In this document: positions 28,930-40,988 of the stretch, piece after piece
How positions within the stretch are numbered: position 1 is the stretch's first letter
Layout of the letters: each line of letters begins with the position of its first letter
Assembly: GCF_964204645.1 (NCBI RefSeq)
Contig: NC_134027.1
Location: forward strand, 7,428,485-7,492,484
Origin: Tubulanus polymorphus
Lineage: Eukaryota; Nemertea; Palaeonemertea; Tubulaniformes; Tubulanidae
Direction of reading: 5' to 3'
DNA length: 64,000 nucleotides
Translations under genes and position numbers: made by a program
Notes under the pieces: generated by a model
The model's database searches: none
Told to the model about the DNA's origin: nothing
What the model saw: the letters and a program-made list of their open reading frames with translations, nothing else

Positions 28930-31900
28930 ATTTTGATTTTCTAATTAGCCTTGGGAGAATTATGTATGTATCATTGGGAATTTTAAGCGTATCATTTATC
29001 GCTTTTATACATACCGCGAGGATTGTTATATCACGTTTGTTGTAACACTGGAGGTTTATTAAAGGAAAATTTCGAATAGCAAAAACATAGTCAAGCAAGT
29101 CAATATCGTTCTTTATACCAAACCAGTTGGGAATGATAAATTGCCATTCACTTAAAGGTCTTTAGGTCTAGTCCGGAGCATCGGCGCTTGAGGCCATGGT
29201 GTAGTTATTGAGTTACGACAAATTGTGTCTCTCCCAAACGAGTTTATTTTGTCTCCGTACGACCAGCCAGAAACCAAATCGTGAGCAATTGAAAAATTGT
29301 ATTTCTCACCGAGGTAGCATGCATACGTATATATGTGATGATTATGGAGATCATTGTCACTTTCGTTCATCATTTTTCCTCAAAATGTTCATGAAAAATA
29401 AAATTCCTTAAGACTCACTCTCACGGCTGGTTGCCAGGAAACTTCTGATCTTCTTTTTTAGTGCGGTGGAATACAAGAGAATGCACGATACGAGTATAGT
29501 CGATGGATACAGGTGGTGATAAATGTAATAATTGATAAATATCGTGTTATAACCCATCAGTGCAGCACAGTAATGCCGAAAGTAGTTATCGGACACTAGT
29601 CGCATTGTACTTGGATGTTAATATGAGTAACGTGTATGGTGATATAATTATCAACTGATACTTAGATGGGACGTTTACTTATAATAGTGTGTTTGCATAG
29701 CTATAAATACATAATGGTCTTCATATCTGTTGGTTCGACGAGGTGATGACATCCGATGTTAAAGATGAGTAATTTGTAGCGTTACATGACCATTACGCGT
29801 TAGATCATGTTGACTCCAAAACGCTTTAGAGCCAATGGTTAGATCAAATAACCTCGGTGATTTACACAATCGCGTCAGACTCTCTGCCTCGAATCCTGGA
29901 AAGCTGCGACCGAGAACCATGGCTTAATGACTCTTTCATCTATCAAAACAGGGTATGGCTCACTGTTTGATGAAATAGAATACACTATGTAGAAACAAAT
30001 AAACGTCTACATGAGCCGTTTAGTCTCGGGACTATTCAGTCTCGAGTCTATTACTGTGTCTCGGTTTTTAAGTGTTATAACTCCACGATAGATACTCCAC
30101 TGGTTTTGATTACATCCGGTTGCATCTCGACGTTGATTTAGTATTTTTCCAAACCCAGAATAAACAAACGACACTCGCTTACCAATGAGGGTGGGTGGTC
30201 AACGTGTAGATGCTACAGACAAATATAGCCGAGAAAATTTGGCCTGGTACGACAATTTTGGTCGAGCCAAAAATGCTCGTGCGATCGCGGCTTCAATAGC
30301 CTCGGATTTACTTCCCGAGACTACTGTTCTCGTGTAGAAGGCTCCGTCTTCAACGGGTTTGAAACGGAATCTTCGGCGCAGAGCCAAGCGAAAATGACCA
30401 CCAAAATGCATGCACGGGTTAAGGCGACAAAATGCCTGAATTGAAAAATATTTGAAAAAACGCCAAAATCTCCGAAAAAAAAGACCGAATAATGGAATCC
30501 GGTTTGGTGCTTCTAGACGAATATGATGAGATCCGTGCGCCAACGGATCTTTCGGCGTTATGGCGCATTCATTTTCCAAAACAAATTGTTCAACCACGGT
30601 AAAACTATTTTTCAATTTAGCGTTTTTCCGCTAACACGCAAATTCTAAAACTAATTTTCTCAAGGTTTGTTGTGTTGTGGGTGCAAAACCGGAAATGACC
30701 GCGCCAAAACGCTAACAAATCAAATCGATTTTTCATTTGTAAAATGTCGATGGTTTTTCTAATAGTTTTCCATTTTTTGGCGTTTTGTCACTTTAATTTT
30801 CATAGCGACAAACTTTCGCGGTGGCCTCGAATCAGCTTCATACAAAAATGAATGCCCAACAGTAGTTTGTCCTGAAAAATACGTTCACAAAATCACAGCT
30901 ACTGGTGAACATCTGATGTATGGCGGTCCCTTCAACTAGGGTACGCATCGGGGAGAGGGGGATTGGGCAAAAATTGGCCACTTCTTCCTGAAATCAATGG
31001 AAAATGTCTTTAACATATTTACTTCGATCGTTCACTAACTGCTTCGGTCTTACAGTCGTGCTCGCGACATAGGTGCGTGAAATACTTGTATGAAAATCGT
31101 TATTTTGTAGGTGGAAGTAGGCTCTATTATAATGTGACCTCTTTTTCCAACAAAGCGTGTATTCGGTAACGGTGAGAATGGTGTAAGGTGTGGGTTGGGT
31201 TTGCGTTTCTTTATGGTGAACGTAGTTTTTAGCGGGCTTGGAGCTCTTCTCTTGCACCTGTTCCTACTGATCCAACGATGGATTTTCACAATTGCCAAAA
31301 TCTCTACTTTTGTAAAATTCAATCCACAAAATGTGCATAACACATGTCAATCGTTCCAAAAAGCATTCCTGAAATATACATGTAATTATATATGACTCAC
31401 AGTGCGTACACTAACAGCTGCTGCTTCAAATCTAGATTGTATATGCATACGCACATCATTTTATGAATATATTACGTTCCGTTGACACTTCAATTCATTT
31501 CAATCAATTCTGTTAATGCATCATCATATCAGAAAATACGTTAAATAGCCGATAAAAAGCAAGTCGTTCGAGCATGTATTCAGAGAATATGCGTATGCGT
31601 GCCTCTGTTATATTTAGATAGGGCCACGTGTGCAAATATTGGCTATTGATATTGGACAAAACGAAAAAGTAGGTAAAGAAATCATACGTAGAGTATTTAA
31701 AACTCTGAGCACACTAGACCTATAGGTCGCATAATACATGTACGTATACATGCCGGGTGGGGCATAGTACCACCCCCCCTCCCACCCGCACATGCCGGGT
31801 GGAGGATCGGGGGGTAGCGATCGAACCTCCTGAATTCTCAAAGTGCCCTTCAAAATCGGCAGTGTAAACAAATTTGAGACATGATTTTTCGAAATTTAGA

Positions 31901-32956
31901 TAGAAATTTCATGTTTTATTTTTCGGAAAATAAAAAGCAATCCATTCTCAAATGATTTATTCAAGGTACCCGGGCACTTCCTATCTAAGATCTATACTTT
32001 TTGAATATATAAGTTCCCCTTTTCACGGTAAAAAGTGCCAGTTTTCATGAAAAAGAACTGCCCCTCAAAAAAGCTCGGCATGGGACTGCTAGACATACGC
32101 GTGAACATTATCTTTGTCGTTTGTACAATTCATTCAAGTTCTATCCAAAATACATACATATCTTATGTTCTATGCATTATAGCACTTTTTAATCATATTT
32201 TGATATACACCACGTATCGTATTTTGTCCCATTCACGGAAGCGTCCTGGGGACAGCACTTTCGTGTACGTAAATGAATGTCGTGATAATACATGTATCTA
32301 GGAGTAATATAAAATCTTTGATTTTTCGTAAATGATTTCCATAAGACGGCAGTGGATCTCGACAGAAAAGCGAATTTAGAATTTTAGAGAATTAGAATAT
32401 TTCTCATAACGATACAAAATTTTATCAATTGTATATTTATGTTGAGATAATAACTCGACATTTAAATCACATTTCATTTTTCTTAATGGTGTCCCCGAAA
32501 ATCGCTTCCGTACGTATTCGCGTTGGTGTTCGCGAATGAGTGTACACGTGGCGAGTGATCAGGACGCTTTTTGGCTCTTCCAATTAAATTCCTCTCATAA
32601 ATTGTAGTTTACAGCACTTACTCAGGGTCGTACCTAACATTTGTAAATACACGTACGGCCCTGTTACTATAATGTACATTATCAAATATAATATCTCGTT
32701 GTGTACAATCTATGTACCAATTATTTATGTAAATGAATCAATTGAAATACTTGTGGCTACATCAGCATACGTACGGTCGATTTTTGTTGTTGATTTGTTT
32801 ACATTTGATTATTCTTGCTCCTCCTCGGGCACTACACTAAACAAATTGCACGAACGTCCTCTTCTTGCGAATAAAAATCAAGTTTTAGAGAAATTTTATT
32901 AGCACATATATGTATTTACAAGGCACTCTTCAGCAGACTTCGTGTTTGGCTTATAT
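28930..32956. other. Gene-poor region
   Basis: No gene is recognised. A 138-codon minus-strand frame at 30199-30615 lies in locally GC-richer DNA but has no domain, no signal and no splice context. Scattered CGCCAAAA motifs occur around 30450-30790. Two copies of CATGCCGGGTGG flank a C-rich tract at 31749-31803. Confidence 0.4.
31773..31787 (-). other. G-quadruplex-type motif
   Basis: The minus strand reads GGGTGGGAGGGGGGG, which gives at least four runs of three G with one-base loops. Confidence 0.5.
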
Positions 32957-33120
32957 AGTGGAACCCCGTTAATACGAATTTTATGTCAAAAGGGAAATCG
33001 TCGTATTAAACGGGTTATCCAAATCTGGATTGATATGTTAGCCGAGACATCGACTGGAATTCATCGCAATAAACGGGTTTAGTCTACGTATAACAGAATC
33101 GTATTAACAAGGTTCAACTG
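32957..33120. mobile_element. Small terminal-inverted-repeat element (pogo/Tigger-like MITE)
   Basis: The left end AGTGGAACCCCGTTAATACG and the right end CGTATTAACAAGGTTCAACT are inverted copies of one another with a few mismatches. The element is about 164 bp, has no coding capacity and is bordered by TA. The end pattern (CAGTNGAACC...) resembles pogo/Tigger-type tc1/mariner relatives. Family assignment is inference. Confidence 0.6.
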
Positions 33121-33258
33121 TACATTAATAAATTAATAAAGACGCGTATATTCTGTATATGTCTTCATTGATATGTTCGTCTAATCAATGACGTATTAAC
33201 TAGTTTAAATATGTCCTTGGTCTAATTGAAGTCCCCTCAAACGAATCCTCTGTACCGG

Positions 33259-34248
33259 CTATAGTGTTTTTTTATTTTTAACCCAAAGAACATCTTCTTC
33301 CCATTCTTCAATTTTGGAACTTTGTGGTTTAGTTCTATCGTCGATCCTATAGGCGGTATATCCCATAAGTTCTAACTTCCTTTTCAAGATCAAATCCCGA
33401 TTCCTAAATTCCATAAATATATACGGTATGTCAACTCGCTGAAATATCTTCTCAGAATATCTAAGCGCAGCGTACTCTGAAGATTCTATATCCATTTTTA
33501 GAACCGCTCTATCGAAATGAATTACATCCAATAGATCGTTCATCAGAATCGCGTCAGTAGCTATCGTTCTGCTTAAATCTGTATCATTAGTTTTAACGAC
33601 AGTTGCTCCTCCGACATTTCTGGTATCAGGTAATGCCAAGATTACTGGATCTCGAACATCGGTAACCGCATTTATGACGATCGTAGAAAGACTCTCGTAG
33701 CCTCCCAGTTTAACTGAACGTCTCAGGTGCATCCCATTTATCGGATTTGCGTCTACGGAAACAGTTTTCCGTAGATGTTTCAAAGCAGTCAGGGTATATA
33801 CACCTAAATTAGCACCCACATCTATGAAATGCAATGACCGATCTTCCAACAGTATGCTTTCTAATGTTTTCAGGTTCACTGGTTCCCAGATCCCGAAACT
33901 GTAAATTTCCCGCGAAATGATGCCATCCAATGCTGGTGGATAAATACATATCGGGGTGGTGCCAATTGATGTTTTCAGCGAGACGCATTCGTATCTTTCT
34001 TCTTCTGGTGTTGTCTCGTAAACATCTAATATCTTAACGTGTGATCCGATAGAGTACGGTTTCAACAATTTCTTAAGATCTTTAATATCTATAGAAGTCA
34101 GCCTTTGGGCGTTGTCCGAATCGGTAGCATCTATCATACCGTGATACATGTAACGCAAATAGAAAAAAGCTATGTAGATCACCACGGCTAAAACCAAGCC
34201 CAAGAATGTATACAGGATCTTAAGAAATCTTCCACTAGGTAACATCAT
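33259..34248 (-). CDS. FkbM-family methyltransferase, type II membrane protein
   Basis: A predicted S-adenosylmethionine-dependent O-methyltransferase of the FkbM type, 329 residues, in a single exon. From the ATG at 34248 there is a short N-terminus and then one transmembrane segment at about residues 10-32 (ILYTFLGLVLAVVIYIAFFY), which suggests a Golgi/ER luminal enzyme. Residues 141-153 carry SAM motif I (FIDVGANLGVYTL), followed by an acidic second strand (VDANP). A late KMDIESSEY motif (about 251) and FMEF are typical of FkbM proteins. An in-frame upstream extension exists only with non-ATG starts, so the ATG pair at 34248/34245 is preferred. The substrate is unknown; glycans are a common guess for animal members. 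It is divergently oriented to ATRIP, 1.06 kb away. Confidence 0.85.
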   Translation of the reverse strand: MMLPSGRFLKILYTFLGLVLAVVIYIAFFYLRYMYHGMIDATDSDNAQRLTSIDIKDLKKLLKPYSIGSHVKILDVYETTPEEERYECVSLKTSIGTTPICIYPPALDGIISREIYSFGIWEPVNLKTLESILLEDRSLHFIDVGANLGVYTLTALKHLRKTVSVDANPINGMHLRRSVKLGGYESLSTIVINAVTDVRDPVILALPDTRNVGGATVVKTNDTDLSRTIATDAILMNDLLDVIHFDRAVLKMDIESSEYAALRYSEKIFQRVDIPYIFMEFRNRDLILKRKLELMGYTAYRIDDRTKPQSSKIEEWEEDVLWVKNKKTL

Positions 34249-35306
34249 CTTCCTACTTGTTGATGTTGACAGTAAAAATCGGACGAGTCTAACAATCGTG
34301 CAATCCAAAAATCTAGTAACCAATAAACTCACACAAACGTCAATATAATTTCCTATAATCGATGGCCTAGGCTAGGCGCGTAGTAAAAAACGTATTATGC
34401 TACTACCGGTACGCTTGAAAGTCTAAATACCCAATTTACACTAAAGGCCAAGTACATAGCGATGCGCTAAAAACGTATGTCGCAGGCGCGCGCTTGTTCC
34501 ATACTGAATTGAACGTCTACTAAAATCGCTATCGGTTATAGTCAATTCAATTCAATTCAATTCATTCGTAATGCTTTTAGAGCAAATCTGTACACAGACT
34601 TCGGAGTACAGAGTATCTCATCAAGTATAAAACAAAAACTGTTCACAGAAACCGCGGTGAGCTCCGATGGAACAAGCCCTGACAAGCGAGGATGGTTGAG
34701 GGTAGACTGGTTGCCTGTGGCACCGTACATTTGCAGTAATACGGCAACCAGTCTAAACTGTACTTCATCCGCTCCATCCGCGTATTCGCAAGAAGTCGAA
34801 CTTCCGCTGGGGAAGCTCGAAATCCGAAAATCGAACGCTCTTTTTTTTTTTATTGAGAGGCTGGAAACGTCAAGCTTGCCATTGACTTTGGTTCCCGTTC
34901 TACAAATAACCCGTCTGTAGGTTGTGTGGTATTCACACAACTGTAAACAACAGTAGTAGGCGTCCTATAAACATAAAGTCAAGGCTATCCGAAGGCGAGA
35001 AGCTGGTATCTTCTTCACTTGACAAGTGAAGAAGACAATTTAACGACAACGTCAGGTGGTGCAGACATGGCAGAAGAGATGGAATGGATAGTAGTTCGAA
35101 TTTGAAAAGGGAATATCAAGCAATCGGCACCGGTTGTGTAAACTTAAAGTCTTCATGTATGAACTCAAATAAAAACAATACATGTAGTAAACAAAAAGAT
35201 ATTAGTAGTGTAGATCTATTACATCAACCAGAAACAATCCAGCACGGCAACAGCTGATGATGAGAATTTAACCCGATCCGGTTTAAAGTTAAATTTGAAT
35301 ATACCT
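34249..35306. promoter_or_regulatory. Head-to-head spacer between the FkbM gene and ATRIP
   Basis: A divergent spacer that must contain both start regions. It contains a run of TTCAA units at about 34541-34565 and overlapping antisense open frames at 34557-34940 in a locally GC-richer block (no known family). It also has a 27-bp near-perfect palindrome at 35009-35035 and the ATRIP 5' UTR. No TATA-type element could be defended. Confidence 0.4.
35009..35035. repeat. 27-bp hairpin palindrome
   Basis: TCTTCTTCACTTG, one A, then CAAGTGAAGAAGA: 13 paired bases with a one-base centre. It lies about 270 bp upstream of the ATRIP start. Confidence 0.95.
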
Positions 35307-38300
35307 ATGGTATCAGCCAATACTTGCGCTAATACAACAATGTGTGAACTGCCCGACTCGCTGTGGGATGAGAGCGATGATTTCTCCGGCGATCAGCTCG
35401 AAAAGATCGATATCATGGCTTCGCAAGCATTAGGTATAGCTGATCAGAATAATGCATCATCGGTGCGTCCGAAAACGATGATAGCGACAGCCAGTTCTTC
35501 GCTGTCTGCTTCTGAAGGATACCATTCTTACAATGATGAATTCGGTGGATCGATGAAATCGAGATCGATACAATCTAACGTTCCACAGTTCAATAATTCA
35601 GCATTCAATTCCGGTTTAGTGTTGCGAAATAATGAGAGTAGAATTAGTACTCCCACTTTTCCATCCGTCAATAAGACTAATCAGCAACAACATGGACTCT
35701 ATTCAGAATCACTGGCGCAAGAAGTGCAAAGATTAAAAACAGAAGTACTTGGATACAAAGAACAGGTAAGCATGTCTGCTCCCTTCAGTACCCCTATAAT
35801 GGCGAGGACATAATATTTTCTAATATTGACATCAAATTGTAGCTCAAATGTGGAAATGGATCCTGAATCATTATTAAGGCTTTTCTATTTCACATTTATT
35901 CAAGATGAGACATATTAGAGTGGAAAATTATAGCAAAGATGGACAAATAAACATGCTTCGTCAGTCTTTAACTCAAAAAGAATCGGAACTCTTTCGTGTA
36001 AAACAAGAGAAATTAGATTCGTTAAGACTAAAGGATGGTGAATTATCAATGAAACAAAAAGAACTCGAATCGGAGTTGTCGAAAATGAAGACGGATATTT
36101 TATTCAAAGATCGTGAAATCGTTGAGCTTCAGACGACAAATAAAAATCTGGAGAAGCAAGTTCAAATTAATAACAATCACATCAGCGTACGCAGTCCTAA
36201 AGGTCCAATGCGTGATAGTCAGTCACCTAGACACAGTGGCAATTCACCGAGCAAATTCGGAGAAGTCGCAAATTTCCCTACTGCTCAATCATTCATCGGC
36301 GATTGTCTAAAATCTAAACCAGTTACAGACTCTCGTGGAGTTCAATGCGATGTGTCAATGGGTAATTCTCCACTTACTTCGAAAAGACCAATTAAACATA
36401 GAAAACATCACCTGCGATTGAAAATTTCGAGTGGTGAGTACTAAAAGCTGACAAAAGTGTCCATACAGATTTTGTGGGAGACACCCTGAAAATGATTGAT
36501 GACCCTAACGCTTGTAAATTATGGCCAGTCTTTTATGTTTTAATCAGATAGCATAGTCTTGCTGGGGTTGATCATGACCCACCGAGCAATTGCTTAAGAT
36601 CGTTTTCCATACATGGAAATGATGAAATTATCACTTATTTCTTGTTGTTGTAGGTGAAATTCCAGGTCCGTGTCTTGTGTCGAAGTTGTTGCCGAATTAT
36701 GATCATAGCAGTTCAAATTGTGGAATGATTGGATTGTTCAATGATCGATCTGAAACCGGCGTGTGTTCGAACCCCAACATTGAGAACAGGCTGTCGGCTT
36801 ATGAGGCGTTCCACGTTTTACTCAATTCTAAAAGCACCATCGCTTCGACCGTTGAATGTGGGCAGTATTGGTTTAACTGTCAAATAGCGGAGACTCTAAA
36901 AGTATTACCATCTATAAAGGATTATTTACAAAATTATATAAACTGTGTCGACTGTAGAAACAAACCATTATTACGAACTCAATCATCAACTGGTTCATTT
37001 CACGGTAGCAGTTTGGATAGTTTATCCGACCTAGTTGCTGGACATGCTTCGACCGATGATAACGCATTAGAAGTTGCTTGTGAATTAGCCAGAAATTCAT
37101 TACATGTGCTGCTGCAACTTGTAATTCATTGTCAACCAATACGAGACTGCCTGGTCTGTAATCGGGTCAGTATTACCCTTGTCTGATCATACATGTATCA
37201 TCTATTTTCGAAAACTTTAAAAAAAATATGATACGATATTTTCATGCATTCATTATTTTTCTTTTGTGTAGGATTCAACTTCTGATTTTTGTGGATCTTC
37301 GATTTTCAGCATTCTTCAAAAGTTGCTTTTGATGAAAAATGATGAGGTACTCGTATATTTTCTTCACTCGTAGAATGACCATTTGTGAATGATGAAAATG
37401 ATAGGCGAGGTTTTTCTTTCCTAGGGAATGACGAGTAAGGCTATTTTATCAGAGGAATGTTTGCAAGTACTCATTGCTTTAGCCAGGGAAAGTGCAACTA
37501 ATGACTTACAAAGGTATGATATTATCAACAATCACAAAAAAGAAACAATTCCTACATGTGTCTAATGGGTTGATATTTTTTACAGGTTCAGTTCATTGTT
37601 AGAAGATGGTACAGTTTTGGATTGTTTATTGTTATCGGATAAACCACAGTTTCTGATGAATACATTAAATTTGTTAAATTGTCTCCTTGCATCACCTTTA
37701 ATCGTGTCAACCCTCTGTGCTCCGTCAGGTAATTGATGTCTATATCACAAGTACATGAGTGAAAAGTTTTCATTTGTTCCTCAAATTTGTTTTAATTCAT
37801 TTGATTTTTGATTCATTCTTATAATCATAAACAGATAATTGTGTGTTGAGCTGTTTGTATGGGATCTGCATCAAACCATCACAATTCCCAGTGGAAAGTA
37901 CTACAGCAATCTCGCATAAGGTAAGGAATCTTGGCTAAAAGTACAATACCGGTAATAATCCTACTAAATCTAGATTTCGTTCTTACCCGGGGCTTAATGT
38001 ATGAAGAATATCATTTTGATCCAGATTTCTAGTGAATAAGATTTATTTTATCGGTACCTGAATGGTCCTGATTATGAAAAAGCTTTTTGGATTGGAAGTT
38101 TGAGTTTTCCATGTTTTCAGATTGTCTGTTTACTGATGTGTTTAGTGAGGCGGCATCGTTATGGCGCGTTGATGTTACTTCAAACTGAATGTCATTGTAG
38201 TTCCGAGGTACAGTTTTTTATATTTTAGGTAAAATTCGAATCTTTCTGAACATAGTGTCAACATTTTTCGTTTTCCTAAATTTAGGTGATAAAGGCAGTG

Positions 38301-38808
38301 TTCAGTCTGATGTATCGTGAGTTAAGAAATGACAGCGAACAGAGTCACCTAGTTCTACGGCACGGACTAATGCTGTTACACTGGTTCTCTGAATGGGATC
38401 AACACTTCGTCAAACATTCGGCAGCCGATGATCATAAATACATCAGTGTCATCAGTAAACTCGAAATGATCTACAAAAACCTTCCTAACATTCCCCACTA
38501 TGAGCGTAAGTTGATACACACCTGCCTGGGTTGTTTCTTCTAAAATCAGGAAACTGTTATATTCAATGGAGTTAGTGAACTACTTAATTGGTCAATGCAC
38601 ATTTTCTTTAACGTACAAACCCCAATTTTGATTGAGACAAAAAGACAATTGCTAAAGCCGACTATGTATAGGTATGATGAATTTGTCTCTTGATAAGATA
38701 TGTCTCGTTTCAGGTGAACTTTTACAGGATTTATGGGAATCGGCTGATGTTGAAGAGAATTCACAGGAGGAGGATTCAGTAACTCAAGTACCAATGGACA
38801 TCAGCTAG
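35307..38808 (+). CDS. ATRIP: ATRIP, ATR-interacting protein
   Basis: The obligate partner of the ATR checkpoint kinase, which brings ATR to RPA-coated single-stranded DNA. Ten exons join in phase: 35307-35765, 35905-36433, 36654-37165, 37272-37346, 37425-37513, 37586-37728, 37835-37920, 38121-38207, 38286-38505 and 38714-38808. They give about 764 residues (human ATRIP is near 790). The N-terminus has the acidic RPA-binding segment (WDESDDFSGDQLEKID). Exon 2 is the coiled coil (KDGQINMLRQSLTQKESELF through LFKDREIVELQ). The remainder is the helical ATR-binding and dimerisation region, ending in an acidic tail. ATG 35307 is chosen; ATG 35340 is a second option closer to the conserved motif, and an in-frame stop lies near 35210. 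It is convergent with NDUFB11. Confidence 0.92.
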
Positions 38809-39593
38809 GAAGCAAAAAATTCACTGAACTTTCAAAACACGTGCCTTCATTCCTGTTCCTATTAACAACTTTTTTAAGCTTAATGAAGGAAAACGTATTA
38901 GGTGTACCGGTAGCTCTGTCAAGTTATGCTCCTGGAAAAATCCGGCAAAGGTCATAGTGAATCAGACAGATACCGTTATTTACTTATGGAATGATTATTG
39001 TCTGATTGATTAAAACTACTTGTATCCATCTTTGTACATGTATACCAGTAACCTAAAAAGTGGATGGAATCTACTTTCCAATAAGCTAGTACTGGTAATA
39101 ACGGCAATGATTCAAAAAGTTTGTAATTAAAAACAAATCTGTGGTTTATAATTTTATGCTATTTTGAAAATAAATGTTTATTCAGCAAAATTAAAAGTTG
39201 TTTTGAGTGATGATGGTAAGTAAATACAAGCTTGTGCCATCCTCCGCCGATTGCTGTCGGTATCCTGATGATGTTTTCAATCAAGAACCCTTTGGTAAAT
39301 ACCAGAGATAAACCTGCCAGCCCTGATAATGAATGAGGAAGACTTGCAGTGCATTTACAATTTATAAATATTTGTTTATTTTCTACTTTTACAACAACAA
39401 AACATTTGCCAACTTCATGCAATACAAAGCCATTTTCTACAACAGAAAAACCTGATTCCTATCCAAGCAATCGTGAATGAATGAATTGACAAAAAACTGT
39501 ATCAGTAAGCTTCCAAACTCGATGCACTAATGATAGTTTGTAGTATATACATGAAAAGTTTTCCACACTAAAGTATCGTTGACATTATCACTA

Positions 39594-40269
39594 TTAAATG
39601 ATAATTTCCATATCTCCTAACTCTTCATCAGAAGGCAGGTTTATCCTTTCTACTGGAATTACATTTGGATCTACGAGGGGTAAGCCTAGTTCTTCGCGCC
39701 GTGCTAGTTCTAAAAACGCTTCTCTCTGCGCCCAGTTCTGTAATCTATTAAAAAGAGAAAAACGATACCATCAAATTTGGCTTTTCATGAAAATTCCTTC
39801 CGAAGTAGGTGGAAAATTAACTAACTTACTGAAAATCGGGTAGATATGCGAATATGAACGATCCACCGCAAAGGCATAGAGTTATTCCAGCAAACATGAT
39901 GATATTATGAGCCCATTCATCTTCATCTTTATCTGTTAAACTGTATCCATATGAGATCCAGTTCTGAAATGAAATTATTGTCATAAGGCATATGATGGCA
40001 ATAGTATAGAATGATTTAAATAAGTTATGGCTAACCTTGTGTTCTTCATCTGGTATCGCATCCGGATGAGGAAATACAATCTTCTCTTTCGTCTTCTCTA
40101 ACGCATCGGATGTAACACTGACAGCCTCTTTATTCTTCTGACTTGTAGAAATAAAACAAGCCGGAGCAGCTAAATTAGCCCGTTTATGTCGAGTGACACT
40201 GGCAGCAATAGTACCACCACAATTCCGACTAAATCGCAGTCCACCTACAAATCGAAGAAGCGACGCCAT
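39594..40269 (-). CDS. NDUFB11: NDUFB11, complex I accessory subunit (ESSS)
   Basis: An accessory subunit of the membrane arm of mitochondrial NADH:ubiquinone oxidoreductase. Two exons (39830-40269 and 39594-39744, joined at a CA|GTAAGT donor) give 196 residues. The N-terminus (MASLLRFVGGLRFSRN) is Arg-rich, lacks acidic residues and suits a mitochondrial presequence. One transmembrane span (IIMFAGITLCLCGGSFIFAY) is followed by the family signature LPDFQ, NWAQREA, GLPLVDPNVIP and LPSDEE near the C-terminus. The start at 40269 has a good context (AAAGATGG); the frame extends upstream only through non-ATG codons. It is longer than the roughly 150 residues of mammals, mainly in the presequence and matrix part. 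Confidence 0.92.
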
Positions 40270-40854
40270 CTTTAAGCAACGATCTCGAGATTGTGGATTG
40301 CGAGCAAACAATTCTCCAGCGCCGCGTCTCGCTACTGGTTGGACTAATTAAATCCATAAACCGCTGAATATTGATTGTCAGCGGGGCGTCTCCGGCGCTG
40401 ATTCTTCTGGCCAGAAAATATAAGAAAACCATTTCTTTTACACGGCTTTTGAAAATCTTATCCCTTATAAAGACGTTACATTAAGAATTATTCGAATATT
40501 TCAGAATTCGAAAAGTTTGAAATTATTTTGAGATTAGGCAAGGTGCCGGCTTCGGCTGCGTCCGGGGACTTTCCTTTCCACCGAATTAGGTGACCATCAC
40601 CAGTTTAAAGAAGCGCAATCAATGTAACAAACCGAAATGATAGTTTTATTTCGCCGAAGACGGCTACCAGATAGACCGGCGACGGGTGTATGCACGGCAG
40701 GGTCGACTATACTGTGCTTTCAAAATGGGTCACCCCTGGACCATTTTGACGACAACCCACGAGTCATATCATATCGAGTCATATCAGTTCAAGTTCAAGT
40801 TTATCGACTACTGTACTACCTAAAAATAGGTCACCCCTGGACCAGTTTGCTTCC

Positions 40855-40988
40855 TTTTAGCACTTCTCCTGGCGCCGACATGGAATCATTAAACATAACT
40901 AGCGAGCAAAGTTTTTACGAATTTTAGCACTTCTCCTGGCGCCGACATGGAATCATTGAACATAACTAGCGAGCAAAGTTTTTACGAA
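40855..40988. repeat. 67-bp tandem duplication over the METTL27-like 1 start
   Basis: Copy 1 (40855-40921) and copy 2 (40922-40988) differ at one base. Each carries TTTTAG, CACTTCTCCTGGCGCCGAC and an ATG (40880 and 40947). An older imperfect direct repeat (GGTCACCCCTGGACCA at about 40727 and 40828) lies just upstream. Confidence 0.95.

Noticed and set aside
30199-30615. 138-codon minus-strand open frame
   Set aside because: Composition looks non-coding (no domain, odd mix of basic and aromatic residues) and it lies in locally GC-rich, stop-poor DNA; kept only as a note in the intergenic entry.
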